Source: Actinomadura rifamycini DSM 43936 (GTDB lineage Bacteria; Actinomycetota; Actinomycetes; Streptosporangiales; Streptosporangiaceae). From it: DNA of 64,000 nucleotides. A program made the position numbers and the translations under genes. The stretch lies in NCBI RefSeq assembly GCF_000425065.1, contig NZ_KE384301.1, forward strand, positions 267,100-331,099, written 5' to 3'. The notes below the pieces were generated by a model. The model was not told the DNA's origin and ran no database searches. It worked only from the letters and a program-made list of their open reading frames with translations. Position 1 is the stretch's first letter. Each line of letters begins with the position of its first letter. Shown here piece after piece: positions 1 through 7,600 of this stretch.

Positions 1-1
1 C

Positions 2-679
2 GCCCGCCCCGGCCTGCCGGAGTCCGGCGGGCCGGAGTGGGACGCCGGCGAGCACGAGGTGGCGCGCTGGTGCAGGCTCGTCGACGCGTACGGGTTCGAC
101 GCCGATCCCGGCGACCTGGACCTGCCGCGCCCGCGGACGGCGTCCCCGGCGCCCGGCGCCGTCGTCGTCCACCCCGGCGCGGCCTACCCGGCGCGCCGCT
201 GGCCCGCGGAGCGGTTCGCGGCCGTCGCGGCGGCGCTGCGGGACGCCGGGGAGCGGGTCGTCGTGACCGGCGGCCCCGGCGAGACGGCCCTCGCCGGGCG
301 CGTCGCGGAAGGGGCCGGGCCCGGCGCCGCGGCCGATCTCTCCGGGCGCACCCCGCTCCCGGCGCTCGCCGCGCTGATCGCCGGCGCGCGCCTGGTGGTG
401 TGCGGGGACACGGGCGTGGCGCACCTGGCGACGGCGTACCGCACGCCGTCGGTCGTCCTGTTCGGCCCGACGCCGCCGGATCTGTGGGGTCCGCCGCCGG
501 ACCGGTCCGAGCACACGGTGCTGTGGGCCGGGCGGCGCGGCGACCCGCACGGCGCGGCGCCGGATCCCGGCCTGCTGGAGATCGGCGCGGACGAGGCCGT
601 CCGCGCGTCCGTCCGGGCCCTCGCGGCGCACGACCGCCGGACAGGGCACCGCGACACCGCACTGCTGAGGGGGACATGA
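2..679 (+). CDS. Glycosyltransferase family 9 (heptosyltransferase-like), 5'-truncated
   Basis: The reading frame is open from the first bases, so the gene starts left of the window; 225 codons plus the stop are visible. The visible part is the C-terminal Rossmann-like half of a GT9 glycosyltransferase: VVVHPGAAYPARRWP resembles the conserved HPG..RRWP strand and loop, then VVVTGGPGE, and CGDTGVAHLATAYRTP matches the donor-site (S/G)DTG.xHLA motif, followed by VVLFGPT. Family members transfer sugars from nucleotide donors onto cell-surface or secreted glycans. The stop overlaps the ATG cluster of the next gene, so the two are probably one operon. In an actinomycete the acceptor is unlikely to be LPS heptose; the real substrate cannot be told from the sequence. 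Confidence 0.85.
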   Translation, partial: ARPGLPESGGPEWDAGEHEVARWCRLVDAYGFDADPGDLDLPRPRTASPAPGAVVVHPGAAYPARRWPAERFAAVAAALRDAGERVVVTGGPGETALAGRVAEGAGPGAAADLSGRTPLPALAALIAGARLVVCGDTGVAHLATAYRTPSVVLFGPTPPDLWGPPPDRSEHTVLWAGRRGDPHGAAPDPGLLEIGADEAVRASVRALAAHDRRTGHRDTALLRGT

Positions 680-1635
680 TGAGACATCCACGCGCCGTCG
701 TGACCGGGGGCTCGGGCTTCCTCGGCTCGCACCTGTGCGAGGCGCTGCTGGCCCAAGGGATCTCCGTGGTGTGCATGGACAACCTACTGACCGGGACGTC
801 CCGCAACATCGCGCATCTGACCGAGCGGGGCGACTTCCGGTTCGTCAAGCGCGACCTCACCGAGCCGGTGCACGTGCCGGGCGACGTCGGCTACGTGTTC
901 CACCTCGCGTCGGCGGCGTCCCCCGCGGACTACCTGCGGCTGCCGGTCCAGACGATGGAGGTCGGCAGCCAGGGCACCCGCCACGCGCTGGACCTCGCCG
1001 AGAGCAAGGGCGCCCGGTTCGTGCTGGCGTCCACGTCGGAGGTCTACGGGGACCCGCTCGTCCACCCGCAGCCCGAGTCGTACTGGGGGAACGTCAACCC
1101 GGTCGGGCCGCGCAGCGTGTACGACGAGGCGAAGCGGTTCGGGGAGGCACTGACGTCGGCGTTCCGGCACGCGCGGGGGCTGGACGCCGCGATCGTGCGG
1201 ATCTTCAACACCTACGGCCCGCGGATGCGGCCCGACGACGGCCGCGCCGTCCCGACGTTCCTGCGGCAGGCGCTGACCGGGGAGCCGCTGACCGTCACCG
1301 GGGACGGCTCGCAGACCCGCTCGATCTGCCACGTCGACGACACCGTCCGCGGCATCGTCGCGCTGGCGCTGTCGGACCATCCGGGGCCGGTGAACATCGG
1401 CAGCCCGTACGAGGTGTCGATGGCGGAGCTGGCCCGGCTGGTCATCGAGCTGACCGGGTCGCGGTCGACGCTGCGGTTCGTGGACCGGCCGGAGGACGAC
1501 CCGCGCGTGCGGCGGCCCGACACGACGCTGGCCGAGGAGGTGCTCGGCTGGCGGCCGCGCATCGGCGTCGAGGAGGGGCTGCGCACCACGATCGAGTGGT
1601 TCGCCCGCGAGCTGCCGGTGGCGCGCCCGGCCTGA
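679..1635 (+). CDS. UDP-glucuronic acid decarboxylase-like SDR (NAD-dependent epimerase/dehydratase)
   Basis: An extended SDR of 318 residues. The NAD-binding GGSGFLGS is at residues 10-17, and the catalytic pair is Tyr148/Lys152 in YDEAK. The stretch STSEVYGDPLVHPQPE, then YWGNVNP and RIFNTYGPRM, is typical of UDP-glucuronate decarboxylases (UXS), which make UDP-xylose through a 4-keto intermediate. Two ATGs lie at 676 and 679. The second is better spaced from AGGGGG at 668-673, and either overlaps the stop of the GT9 gene. Paired with a glycosyltransferase it probably supplies an activated pentose for a surface glycan or glycosylated product. UXS is the best match; a related 4,6-dehydratase/epimerase remains possible. 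Confidence 0.85.
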   Translation: MRHPRAVVTGGSGFLGSHLCEALLAQGISVVCMDNLLTGTSRNIAHLTERGDFRFVKRDLTEPVHVPGDVGYVFHLASAASPADYLRLPVQTMEVGSQGTRHALDLAESKGARFVLASTSEVYGDPLVHPQPESYWGNVNPVGPRSVYDEAKRFGEALTSAFRHARGLDAAIVRIFNTYGPRMRPDDGRAVPTFLRQALTGEPLTVTGDGSQTRSICHVDDTVRGIVALALSDHPGPVNIGSPYEVSMAELARLVIELTGSRSTLRFVDRPEDDPRVRRPDTTLAEEVLGWRPRIGVEEGLRTTIEWFARELPVARPA

Positions 1636-1673
1636 CCGGCCGCGCCCGCCCCCGGGACGCGGGGGCGAGCGGT

Positions 1674-1727
1674 GGAAAGCGGACGGCCGCGGCGAGGATG
1701 CTCCTCGTCGCGGCCGTTCCGCTTTCC
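1674..1727. terminator. Bidirectional hairpin terminator
   Basis: A long inverted repeat, left arm 1674-1698 and right arm 1702-1727, with a 3-nt loop, one bulge and one mismatch. It lies between two convergent genes (UXS-like SDR on plus, DUF2267 on minus) and would stop transcription from both sides. Confidence 0.8.
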
Positions 1728-1771
1728 GAACCGTCCGCCCGTCTCCGGCCGGCCGGTCCGCCGGTCCCGTT

Positions 1772-2173
1772 TCAGCCGGAGTGGCCGGCGGTCATCAGGT
1801 CCCTGATGTCGGCGGGCAGCGCGTCCCCGACCTTGCGCATGGTGGCCCCCTCGGTCGCCTCGTCGGTGACCTCCAGCACCACCCGCGCCAGGTAGGCGGC
1901 GCGCGGATCGTCGGTGCCGGCGCGGGAGGCGATCCGTTCGACGAAGTCGTGCCGGTCGAACCGCTCCCCGCTGCCTCCGCCGCCGTAGACCTCGGTCCGG
2001 CGCAGGTGCTCGCCGATCTCGTGTGGCAGCTGCGCGGCGAGGTTGTCGGCGAGGCCCTCCGGGACCCGTTCGCCGAGCGTCTCCAGGACGGCGCGCGTCG
2101 CCCGCTCCGCCTGGCTCCAGCCGGAGAGGCGGGCGCGGTCCTGCACCTGGCCGATGAACTCCTCGTGCCGCAT
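1772..2173 (-). CDS. DUF2267 domain protein
   Basis: A 133-residue protein that is almost entirely one DUF2267 domain: MRHEEFIGQVQ, then the alpha-helical ERATRAVLETLGERVPEGLADNLAAQLP, DRHDFVERIA and a C-terminal ARVVLEVTDEA segment. The family is small, soluble and common in actinobacteria, often near stress genes; no biochemical role is established. The ATG at 2173 is preceded by AGGAAGGAG, a good ribosome site. The gene is downstream of, and separated by a hairpin from, the pyruvyl transferase gene on the same strand. Confidence 0.85.
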   Translation of the reverse strand: MRHEEFIGQVQDRARLSGWSQAERATRAVLETLGERVPEGLADNLAAQLPHEIGEHLRRTEVYGGGGSGERFDRHDFVERIASRAGTDDPRAAYLARVVLEVTDEATEGATMRKVGDALPADIRDLMTAGHSG

Positions 2174-2225
2174 GGCGGACTCCTTCCTGTCCTGCCTGCA
2201 GTGATGTGCCTGAAATGCAGAAACT

Positions 2226-2241
2226 GCCCGATATGTCGGGC
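2226..2241 (-). terminator. Hairpin terminator after the pyruvyl transferase gene
   Basis: A perfect 6-bp stem (GCCCGA/TCGGGC) with a 4-nt loop, starting three bases after the stop of the minus-strand gene at 2244. On that strand it is followed by AGTTTCTGCATTT, an unusually T-rich tail for this genome. Confidence 0.6.
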
Positions 2242-2243
2242 CG

Positions 2244-3155
2244 TTAACGTGCGCCGAGGACGTCCAGAAGCTCGCCGAGCATCGTCCCGGACGGCGGTTC
2301 CGCGGACGCGCGCCCGGCGCCCTCGGCCGACAGCGCCCAGTCCCACCACCGGTCCAGCTCCGCCCGGTCCAGCAGCGGCGCGCCGTCCCCCGGCGGGGCG
2401 CCGCGCGGGACCGTCACGACCGCCGGCCACCCCCACGCCCGCGCCTGCGCGGCGACCTTCGCGCCGCCCGCCACGGGGTCCACGGCCAGCGCGGGCACGC
2501 CGTTCTTCAGCGCCAGGACGAGGCCGTGCAGCCGGGTCGTCACGACGAGGTCGAGCCGCCGGAACGCCGACTCCAGCTCCGCCGCCGCGGTGAACAGCCG
2601 CCAGTCGCGCGGATCGAGCCGGGTGTCCAGGACCAGCCGGGCGCAGGACCGCTCCCCGAGCCACCCGGTCAGCTCCTCCTCGACGGCGCCGTGCCGCCGC
2701 CGGTCGCCGTACTCGCGCTGCCCCGGCGCCAGCACCACCCCGACCACGGGCACGGACACGGTCGGCGGCAGCGCGGCCAGGTCCTGCCGCGGGCCCGCCG
2801 CGGGGGCGTCCCGGGCGAGGACGGCGTCGAACCCGGTGACCGCCGGGTCGTCCGGGTCGACCACCGACACGCCGACGGCGACGCGGCGGCACCGGGCGTA
2901 CCGGCGGTGCAGGCCGCGGACCTGCTCGCCGTGCGCGGGCCCGCACACGAACACGACGTCGGTGTAGTCGTCCGGGTCGGCTCCCTCCAGATCGAGCCCG
3001 CCCGGCCGGAAGACGGGGCTCCAGGCGAGGTCGCACGCCACCCCCGCGCCGGTCAGCGCCCGCCGGACCGCCTCCATCGCCAGGACGTCCCCTGCGGTGG
3101 CCTCGCCGTGCAGGAAGCTCGGCCACCCGGTCACCAGGACGCGGGGCGCGCTCAC
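2244..3155 (-). CDS. Polysaccharide pyruvyl transferase family protein
   Basis: About 303 residues. It begins with RVLVTGWPSFLHGEATAGDV, a nucleotide-binding-like strand and loop, and has VVFVCGP in the middle and VVTTRLHGLVLALKNGVPAL near the C terminus. The last is the signature TTRLHG.xLAL.xGVP found in the pyruvyl transferase family (CsaB/WcaK type), which adds ketal pyruvate from PEP to glycans. The GTG at 3155 is preferred: it follows GGAGGGG at good spacing, and the frame upstream is low-complexity Arg/Pro/Ala. Its GTG overlaps the TGA of a 37-codon upstream ORF. It probably modifies the same surface glycan as the genes to its left. A glycosyltransferase-like role cannot be excluded. 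Confidence 0.8.
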   Translation of the reverse strand: MSAPRVLVTGWPSFLHGEATAGDVLAMEAVRRALTGAGVACDLAWSPVFRPGGLDLEGADPDDYTDVVFVCGPAHGEQVRGLHRRYARCRRVAVGVSVVDPDDPAVTGFDAVLARDAPAAGPRQDLAALPPTVSVPVVGVVLAPGQREYGDRRRHGAVEEELTGWLGERSCARLVLDTRLDPRDWRLFTAAAELESAFRRLDLVVTTRLHGLVLALKNGVPALAVDPVAGGAKVAAQARAWGWPAVVTVPRGAPPGDGAPLLDRAELDRWWDWALSAEGAGRASAEPPSGTMLGELLDVLGAR

Positions 3156-3265
3156 CGCCCCTCCGCCCACCGCCGGCCGGGGGCGGCCCGCTTCCGCCGC
3201 GGCGGGGGCGCCGGACCGGGGCCGGCGGCCGGGGGCGCGGCGGCGGGCGGACGGGTGCGCGTCAT
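3152..3265 (-). CDS. Possible 37-residue upstream ORF coupled to the pyruvyl transferase gene
   Basis: An ATG at 3265 preceded by GGAGAG at about 6-nt spacing opens a 37-codon frame. Its TGA overlaps the GTG of the pyruvyl transferase gene (GTGA). The predicted peptide is rich in Pro, Ala and Arg and has no recognisable domain. The ribosome site and the overlapping stop/start look like translational coupling, but a short Arg/Pro frame in such GC-rich DNA can arise by chance. It could be a regulatory upstream ORF or simply part of a longer leader. Confidence 0.35.
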   Translation of the reverse strand: MTRTRPPAAAPPAAGPGPAPPPRRKRAAPGRRWAEGR

Positions 3266-3508
3266 GGGTCTCTCCAGTGCGTGTGACGCCGCGGTGACGG
3301 TTCAAAAACCTGCCGGTTTACCGAGGACGCCGCGCGGGCAGAGTCAGTGAGCGGCCCAGTCGCGACCTCGGAGCCACGTGCTCGGAGCCGTGAGCCTGGG
3401 CCGCACCACTCCTCCCCTCCCGGTTCCCGCGCTCCGGCCGACTATGCGGCCCGGCCGCCCCCGACGGCGCCGGGCCGGACGCACCCGGGCCCGCGGGCGG
3501 GCGCCCGC

Positions 3509-3949
3509 TCAGACGGTGACGCCGTCCACGTCCCGGGCACGGCCCTCGACCAGCCGCTTGAAGCGCTGCAGGTCCCCCTTCAGCCGGCGGGTGAGCGCGC
3601 CCGCCCGGTCGCCGGTGCGCGCCGCGATCCGCTCGGGGTCGAACTCCAGCCGCACCGTCACCCGCGCCGTCGTGGCGTCCAGGCGGCGGAACGTCACGAC
3701 GCCGGAGTGCAGCGGGCCGTCCGGCGACGTCCACGCGATGCGCTCCTGCGGGAGCCGCTCCACCACCGTCACGTCGAACTCCCGGACGACGCCGCCGCCG
3801 CGCGCCGCCCAGCGCGTCGTGGCCTCGTCGATCCGCCGGACCTCCCGCACCCCCGCCATGAACCGCGGGAAGGTCTCCGACCGCGTCCACTGCCGGTACG
3901 CGACGGCCACCGGCACGGTGACGTTGACCGATTCGGTGATCGTGCCCAC
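3509..3949 (-). CDS. SRPBCC / polyketide-cyclase-like protein
   Basis: A 146-residue single-domain protein of the START/Bet v1-like SRPBCC fold. It has an N-terminal strand ITESVNVTVPVAVAYRQWT, then SETFPRFMAGVREVRRID, the central HSGVVTFRRLD strands and a long C-terminal helix with LKGDLQRFKRLVE. Related proteins bind small hydrophobic ligands; many actinobacterial copies are stress-associated and of unknown ligand. The GTG start at 3949 follows the stop of the DUF6098 gene by only 3 nt, so the two are co-transcribed. Confidence 0.8.
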   Translation of the reverse strand: MGTITESVNVTVPVAVAYRQWTRSETFPRFMAGVREVRRIDEATTRWAARGGGVVREFDVTVVERLPQERIAWTSPDGPLHSGVVTFRRLDATTARVTVRLEFDPERIAARTGDRAGALTRRLKGDLQRFKRLVEGRARDVDGVTV

Positions 3950-3952
3950 GGC

Positions 3953-4405
3953 TCACCGCCCTTCTCCCCCGCCGCCCCGGTCCAGCGGCCCCCACGCGCC
4001 GCGCCGGTCCCGCTCGAGGACGTCCGCGGCCTGGTCGAGGACGCGCCGGTCGACCAGCGCGACGGGCACCGGACGCGCGACGATCGGCTCGTTGTCGGGG
4101 CCCCGGCCCACCTCCTCGCCCTCCAGCACCCACGGCCGGGCGCCGTGCGCCCGCGCGTTCCGCAGGTGCGAGTAGTCGTGCAGGCGCCGGGCCACCCACA
4201 GGACGGTCGACCGCTCGCCCCACCACGGCTCCACGGCCAGCGGATTCGCCGACAGCCCCGGCAGTCGCGCCCCGGTCAGCCCGTCCACGCTGTGCGGCCG
4301 GTCCCGATCGGCCTCCGGGTCGGGCGACCAGCGCACGTACAGCTCCGGCCGCGCCTCCAGGAGCTCCGCCAGCCTCTCCAGTTCCGTGACCACCTCAAGC
4401 GCCAT
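3953..4405 (-). CDS. DUF6098 family protein
   Basis: A 150-residue protein matching the actinobacterial DUF6098 pattern: an N-terminal helix ELERLAELLEARPELYVRWS, then LTGARLPGLSANPLAVEPWW, VARRLHDYSHLR, a PWVLEGEEVGRGPDNEP segment and a C-terminal ALVDRRVLDQAA helix. No function is established for the family. It starts at ATG 4405 and is the first gene of a two-gene unit with the SRPBCC protein, divergent from the sigma factor gene. That placement suggests a stress-response connection, which is inference. Confidence 0.8.
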   Translation of the reverse strand: MALEVVTELERLAELLEARPELYVRWSPDPEADRDRPHSVDGLTGARLPGLSANPLAVEPWWGERSTVLWVARRLHDYSHLRNARAHGARPWVLEGEEVGRGPDNEPIVARPVPVALVDRRVLDQAADVLERDRRGAWGPLDRGGGGEGR

Positions 4406-4467
4406 GCACCCCCTTTTCCCCGCCGTCCCGCGTCGATTCGCGCCCCGCCCGCGGGAAGGCGGGATCC

Positions 4468-4492
4468 GGTGTGAGGCCGACTCTGCCGGGTA
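4468..4492 (+). promoter_or_regulatory. SigB/SigF-type promoter upstream of the sigma factor gene
   Basis: GGTGT at 4468-4472 and GGGTA at 4488-4492 are separated by 15 nt. This fits the GTTT-N15-17-GGGTA pattern used by actinobacterial SigF and firmicute SigB. It lies about 60 nt before the sigma factor start, so it would give autoregulation. Confidence 0.5.
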
Positions 4493-4549
4493 GAGGGGGC
4501 GGAGCACCGCATCCCCCCGCATGCCGCACTTGTGCGCTAAGGAGACATT

Positions 4550-5560
4550 TTGATCACGTCGGCGCCCCTCGACCGCCGAACGCAACGGCACCGTCCCGGC
4601 ACTCCGCAGGAGCACGCCTCGGGCACCGAACTCCCGGCCCCCTCCCCCGCCCCCGCCCCCGAACACGCCGCGGCGCCCGCGGACCCGGCCGCCGCGGAGA
4701 CCGCCGCGCCCGCCCCCGGCTCCGGCCGCCCGGCCGCGGACCCCGAACCGCCCGGACGTCCCGGCGCGGCCGCGCGCCCCGACGCCCCCCGCCGCGCGGA
4801 CGACGGGCAGGCCGAGGCGCTGCTCGCCGAGATGAACCGGCTCGCCGAGGACGACCCGCGCCGCGAGCGGCTGCGCGCCCGCCTCGTCGACCTGCACGCC
4901 GCGCTCGTCCGCGGGGTGGCGCGGCGGTACGCGAACCGCGGCGAGCCGATGGACGACCTGGTGCAGGTCGCCTACCTCGGCCTCGTCAAGGCCATCAACC
5001 GGTTCGACCCCGAGGTCGGCGACCGGTTCGTCACCTACGCCTACCCGGTGGTCACCGGCGAGGTGAAGCGGCACTTCCGGGACAAGACGTGGGGCCTGCG
5101 GGTGTCGCGCCGCATCCAGGAACTGCGCCCCGTGCTGCAGCGCACCGTCCAGGACTTCACCCGGGAGCACGGCCGCTCCCCCACGACCCGGGAGATCGCC
5201 GCGCTCATGGAGATCGGCGAGGACGAGGCCGTCGAGGTCCTGGTGGCCTGCGACGCCTACCGCCCGCTGTCCCTGGAGGCCCCGGCGGACGGCGGGCAGG
5301 GCGGCGACGGCGGCGGCACCGTCGGCGAGTACCTCGGCTCCGACGACCCGGAGCTGGACGCCTTCATCGACGGGCACGCGCTGCGCCCGCTCATCGACGA
5401 GCTGCCCGAGCGGGAGCGCACGATCCTGCTGCTGCGCTTCTTCGGCAACAAGACCCAGACGCAGATCGCCGAGCAGATCGGCCTGTCCCAGATGCACGTG
5501 TCGCGGCTGCTGCGCAGCACCCTGGACAAGCTCCGCGCCGGGCTGCTCGCCGAGCGGTGA
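4550..5560 (+). CDS. SigB/SigF/SigG-family RNA polymerase sigma factor
   Basis: 336 residues. Residues 1 to about 85 are a disordered Ala/Pro-rich extension that is not typical of the family. Then come sigma region 2 (LVRGVARRYANRGEPMDDLVQ, VAYLGLVKAINRFDPEVGDRFVTYA), region 3 (HFRDKTWGLRVSRRIQEL, GRSPTTREIAALM) and region 4 (LPERERTILLLRFFGNKTQTQIAEQIG, then LSQMHVSRLLRSTLDKLR). The region-2 wording and KTQTQIAEQIG.SQMHVSR are characteristic of the stress and sporulation SigF/SigB group. The start is TTG at 4550, chosen because AAGGAGA lies 5 nt upstream. No anti-sigma (RsbW-like) gene is adjacent. It probably controls a general stress regulon and its own promoter. Confidence 0.9.
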   Translation: MITSAPLDRRTQRHRPGTPQEHASGTELPAPSPAPAPEHAAAPADPAAAETAAPAPGSGRPAADPEPPGRPGAAARPDAPRRADDGQAEALLAEMNRLAEDDPRRERLRARLVDLHAALVRGVARRYANRGEPMDDLVQVAYLGLVKAINRFDPEVGDRFVTYAYPVVTGEVKRHFRDKTWGLRVSRRIQELRPVLQRTVQDFTREHGRSPTTREIAALMEIGEDEAVEVLVACDAYRPLSLEAPADGGQGGDGGGTVGEYLGSDDPELDAFIDGHALRPLIDELPERERTILLLRFFGNKTQTQIAEQIGLSQMHVSRLLRSTLDKLRAGLLAER

Positions 5561-5593
5561 GCGGGTCGGCGGGCGGCCCGGCGCGGCGCCCCC

Positions 5594-6481
5594 TCAGGTC
5601 CGCGCGGGCTCGGGCAGCGCGCAGGTCCCGCCGACCGCGACGTCGCCGCCCGGGGCGAGGCAGCGGGCGAGCGCGTACGTCTGCTGCCCGTACGACGCGC
5701 CCGGCCGCACGGTCACCCGGCCGTTGCGGTCCACCTCGCACGGATTGTTCAGGGTGCAGCGCTCGCCGTCCTCGTTCCCCGTGTTGTTGACGGCGACGAC
5801 CGCGCCCGTCGACGCGTCGACCACCGGGGAGCCGGACGTGCCGCCGATCGTCCGGCAGGCGGAGGTGTAGCGGATCGAGTCGGCCCAGGTCCACTCGGCC
5901 TCGCGGAGCCGGTGGACGGTCCCGCCGATCGAGCAGGCGTAGATCTGCCGCCAGTACCCGGACACGACCCGGATCGGGGTGCCGTCCGGCGGCCGGGCCG
6001 CCGACAGCCGCAGGGCCGGGACGCCGTACCGCCGCCGGATCTCGGCGTAGCTGGCGTCCAGCCGGTACACGGCGACGTCGGTGCCGGTCATCGTGGCGTA
6101 CTCGAGGTTGTCGGCGCGCAGCGTGCCGAGGTTCCGGCGGCCCGTCCGGTCGAGCAGCGTGAACGTCCGCGCGGAGGGCCGGTCGACGATCACCTCGCCC
6201 GCCCCCGGCATCCCGGTGCTCAGGCAGTGCCCGTTCGTCATCACCAGGGCCGGGTCGCCGTCGCGGGACCGCGGCCCGCGCACCAGCGAGCCCGAGCAGT
6301 TGTCCAGGGCCACGATGCCCGTGAAGTCGACCGCGGCCTGCCGGGCGTACCCGGCCGGTCCCCCCGCCTCCGGCACCGTCCGGGCCGCCGCGGCGGCGGG
6401 CGGGACGGCGAGCAGGGCCGTGGAGACGAGGCCGATCGTGAAGCCGATCGTCAGGCCGGTCGTGCCGAGACGTCCGAGCAT
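5594..6481 (-). CDS. Secreted trypsin-like serine protease
   Basis: 295 residues with a signal peptide (hydrophobic 9-26, Ala-rich cleavage zone about 28-33). The catalytic triad of a chymotrypsin-fold protease is visible: His85 in TNGHC, Asp135 in GTDVAVYRL and Ser216 in GGTSGSPV. Several Cys residues (62, 86, 183, 209 and C-terminal ones) could form disulfides, as expected outside the cell. The start at ATG 6481 follows GGAGGG at good spacing. It is transcribed convergently with the sigma factor gene. The substrate is unknown; relatives in actinomycetes are exported housekeeping or nutrient proteases. Confidence 0.88.
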   Translation of the reverse strand: MLGRLGTTGLTIGFTIGLVSTALLAVPPAAAAARTVPEAGGPAGYARQAAVDFTGIVALDNCSGSLVRGPRSRDGDPALVMTNGHCLSTGMPGAGEVIVDRPSARTFTLLDRTGRRNLGTLRADNLEYATMTGTDVAVYRLDASYAEIRRRYGVPALRLSAARPPDGTPIRVVSGYWRQIYACSIGGTVHRLREAEWTWADSIRYTSACRTIGGTSGSPVVDASTGAVVAVNNTGNEDGERCTLNNPCEVDRNGRVTVRPGASYGQQTYALARCLAPGGDVAVGGTCALPEPART

Positions 6482-6565
6482 GTGTTTCCCTCCGCAGTCG
6501 ATTCACTACTGTCCGTGACTTGATGTTAAATCGGCCGCGGCGTCTCCAAAAGACTTGATCGCCGT

Positions 6566-6571
6566 TACGAT
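6566..6571 (+). promoter_or_regulatory. -10 element giving a probably leaderless transcript
   Basis: TACGAT (TANNNT) ends 6 nt before the ATG at 6578, and no Shine-Dalgarno sequence precedes that ATG. Transcription would start at or next to the start codon. No clear -35 hexamer is seen. Confidence 0.4.
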
Positions 6572-6577
6572 CACCCC

Positions 6578-7600
6578 ATGGCGGGATCAACGGTGCGCTG
6601 GGGCATATTGGGTACGGGCGGAATCGCCGCGACGTTCACCGAGGATCTGGGCCTCCTCCCCGACCACGAGGTCGTCGCCGTCGGGTCGCGGTCGGCCGCC
6701 TCCGCGTCCGCGTACGCCGAGCGGTTCGGGATCCCCCGCGCGCACGCGTCGTACGCCGGTCTCGCCGCCGACGACGGCGTCGACGTCGTCTACGTCGCCA
6801 CCCCGCATCCCCTGCACTTCGAGCCCGCGCGGCTGTGCATGGAGGCCGGACGGGCCGTGCTGGTGGAGAAGCCCCTCACCACGTCCGCCGACGACGCCGA
6901 GAAGCTCGCGGCGATCGCCCGCGAGCACGGCGTGTTCGCCATGGAGGGCATGTGGACGCGGTTCAACCCGCTCGTCCGCCGCCTCCGCGAACTGGTCGCG
7001 GACGGCGCGATCGGCGAGGTGACGTCCGTGTACGCGGACTTCTCCGTCGCGGCCGAGTTCGACCCGGCGCACCGGCAGTGGTCCCCCGCGCTCGGCGGCG
7101 GCGCGCTGCTCGACCTCGGCTGCTACCCCGTGTCGTTCACCTGGCCGCTGCTCGGCCCGCCCGCGACCGTGCAGGTCGCCGCGAGCCCCGCGCCCACCGG
7201 CGTGGACGCCAACACCGGGATCATGTTCGGCTACGAGTCCGGCGCGGTCGCGCTGCTGCACTGCGGGCTCACCGGGTTCTCCCCGCACACCGCCACCGTC
7301 GTGGGCACGCGGGGCCGCGTCGACGTCGCGGCCCCGTTCTACCGGCCGTCCGCCATGACCCTGATGCGGGCCGGCGCCGCGCCCGAGAAGATCACCGCGG
7401 ACGTCCCCGGGCACGGGTTCACCTACGAGGCCGAGGAGGTCGCGCGCTGCCTGCGCGCGGGCCTCACCGAGTCGCCGCTGATGCCGCTGGACGAGACCGT
7501 CGCGATCCTGCGGACCCTCGACGAGATCGCCGCGCGGTTCACCGCGTCGTTCGCGGACCGGCCGGCGGGCGGCGCTCAGTCGACGTCCACCCAGCCGTAG
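6578..7600 (+). CDS. Gfo/Idh/MocA family oxidoreductase
   Basis: 340 residues. An N-terminal NAD(P)-binding Rossmann domain starts with RWGILGTGGIAATF and continues to VDVVYVATPHPLHFEPARLCMEAGRAVLVEKPL, which includes the catalytic EKP lysine. The C-terminal half is the alpha/beta GFO_IDH_MocA domain (GGGALLDLGCYPVSF). Family members oxidise or reduce sugars, polyols and aromatic diols such as trans-dihydrodiols; the substrate cannot be assigned. The start at ATG 6578 has no ribosome site and appears leaderless. The 3' end overlaps the 3' end of the convergent glycerol kinase gene by 25 bp. Confidence 0.88.
   Translation: MAGSTVRWGILGTGGIAATFTEDLGLLPDHEVVAVGSRSAASASAYAERFGIPRAHASYAGLAADDGVDVVYVATPHPLHFEPARLCMEAGRAVLVEKPLTTSADDAEKLAAIAREHGVFAMEGMWTRFNPLVRRLRELVADGAIGEVTSVYADFSVAAEFDPAHRQWSPALGGGALLDLGCYPVSFTWPLLGPPATVQVAASPAPTGVDANTGIMFGYESGAVALLHCGLTGFSPHTATVVGTRGRVDVAAPFYRPSAMTLMRAGAAPEKITADVPGHGFTYEAEEVARCLRAGLTESPLMPLDETVAILRTLDEIAARFTASFADRPAGGAQSTSTQP

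Noticed and set aside
1..3300. A secondary-metabolite or capsule gene cluster
   Set aside because: Only a truncated GT9, one SDR and one pyruvyl transferase are visible. Too little remains to claim a cluster; the rest would lie left of the window.
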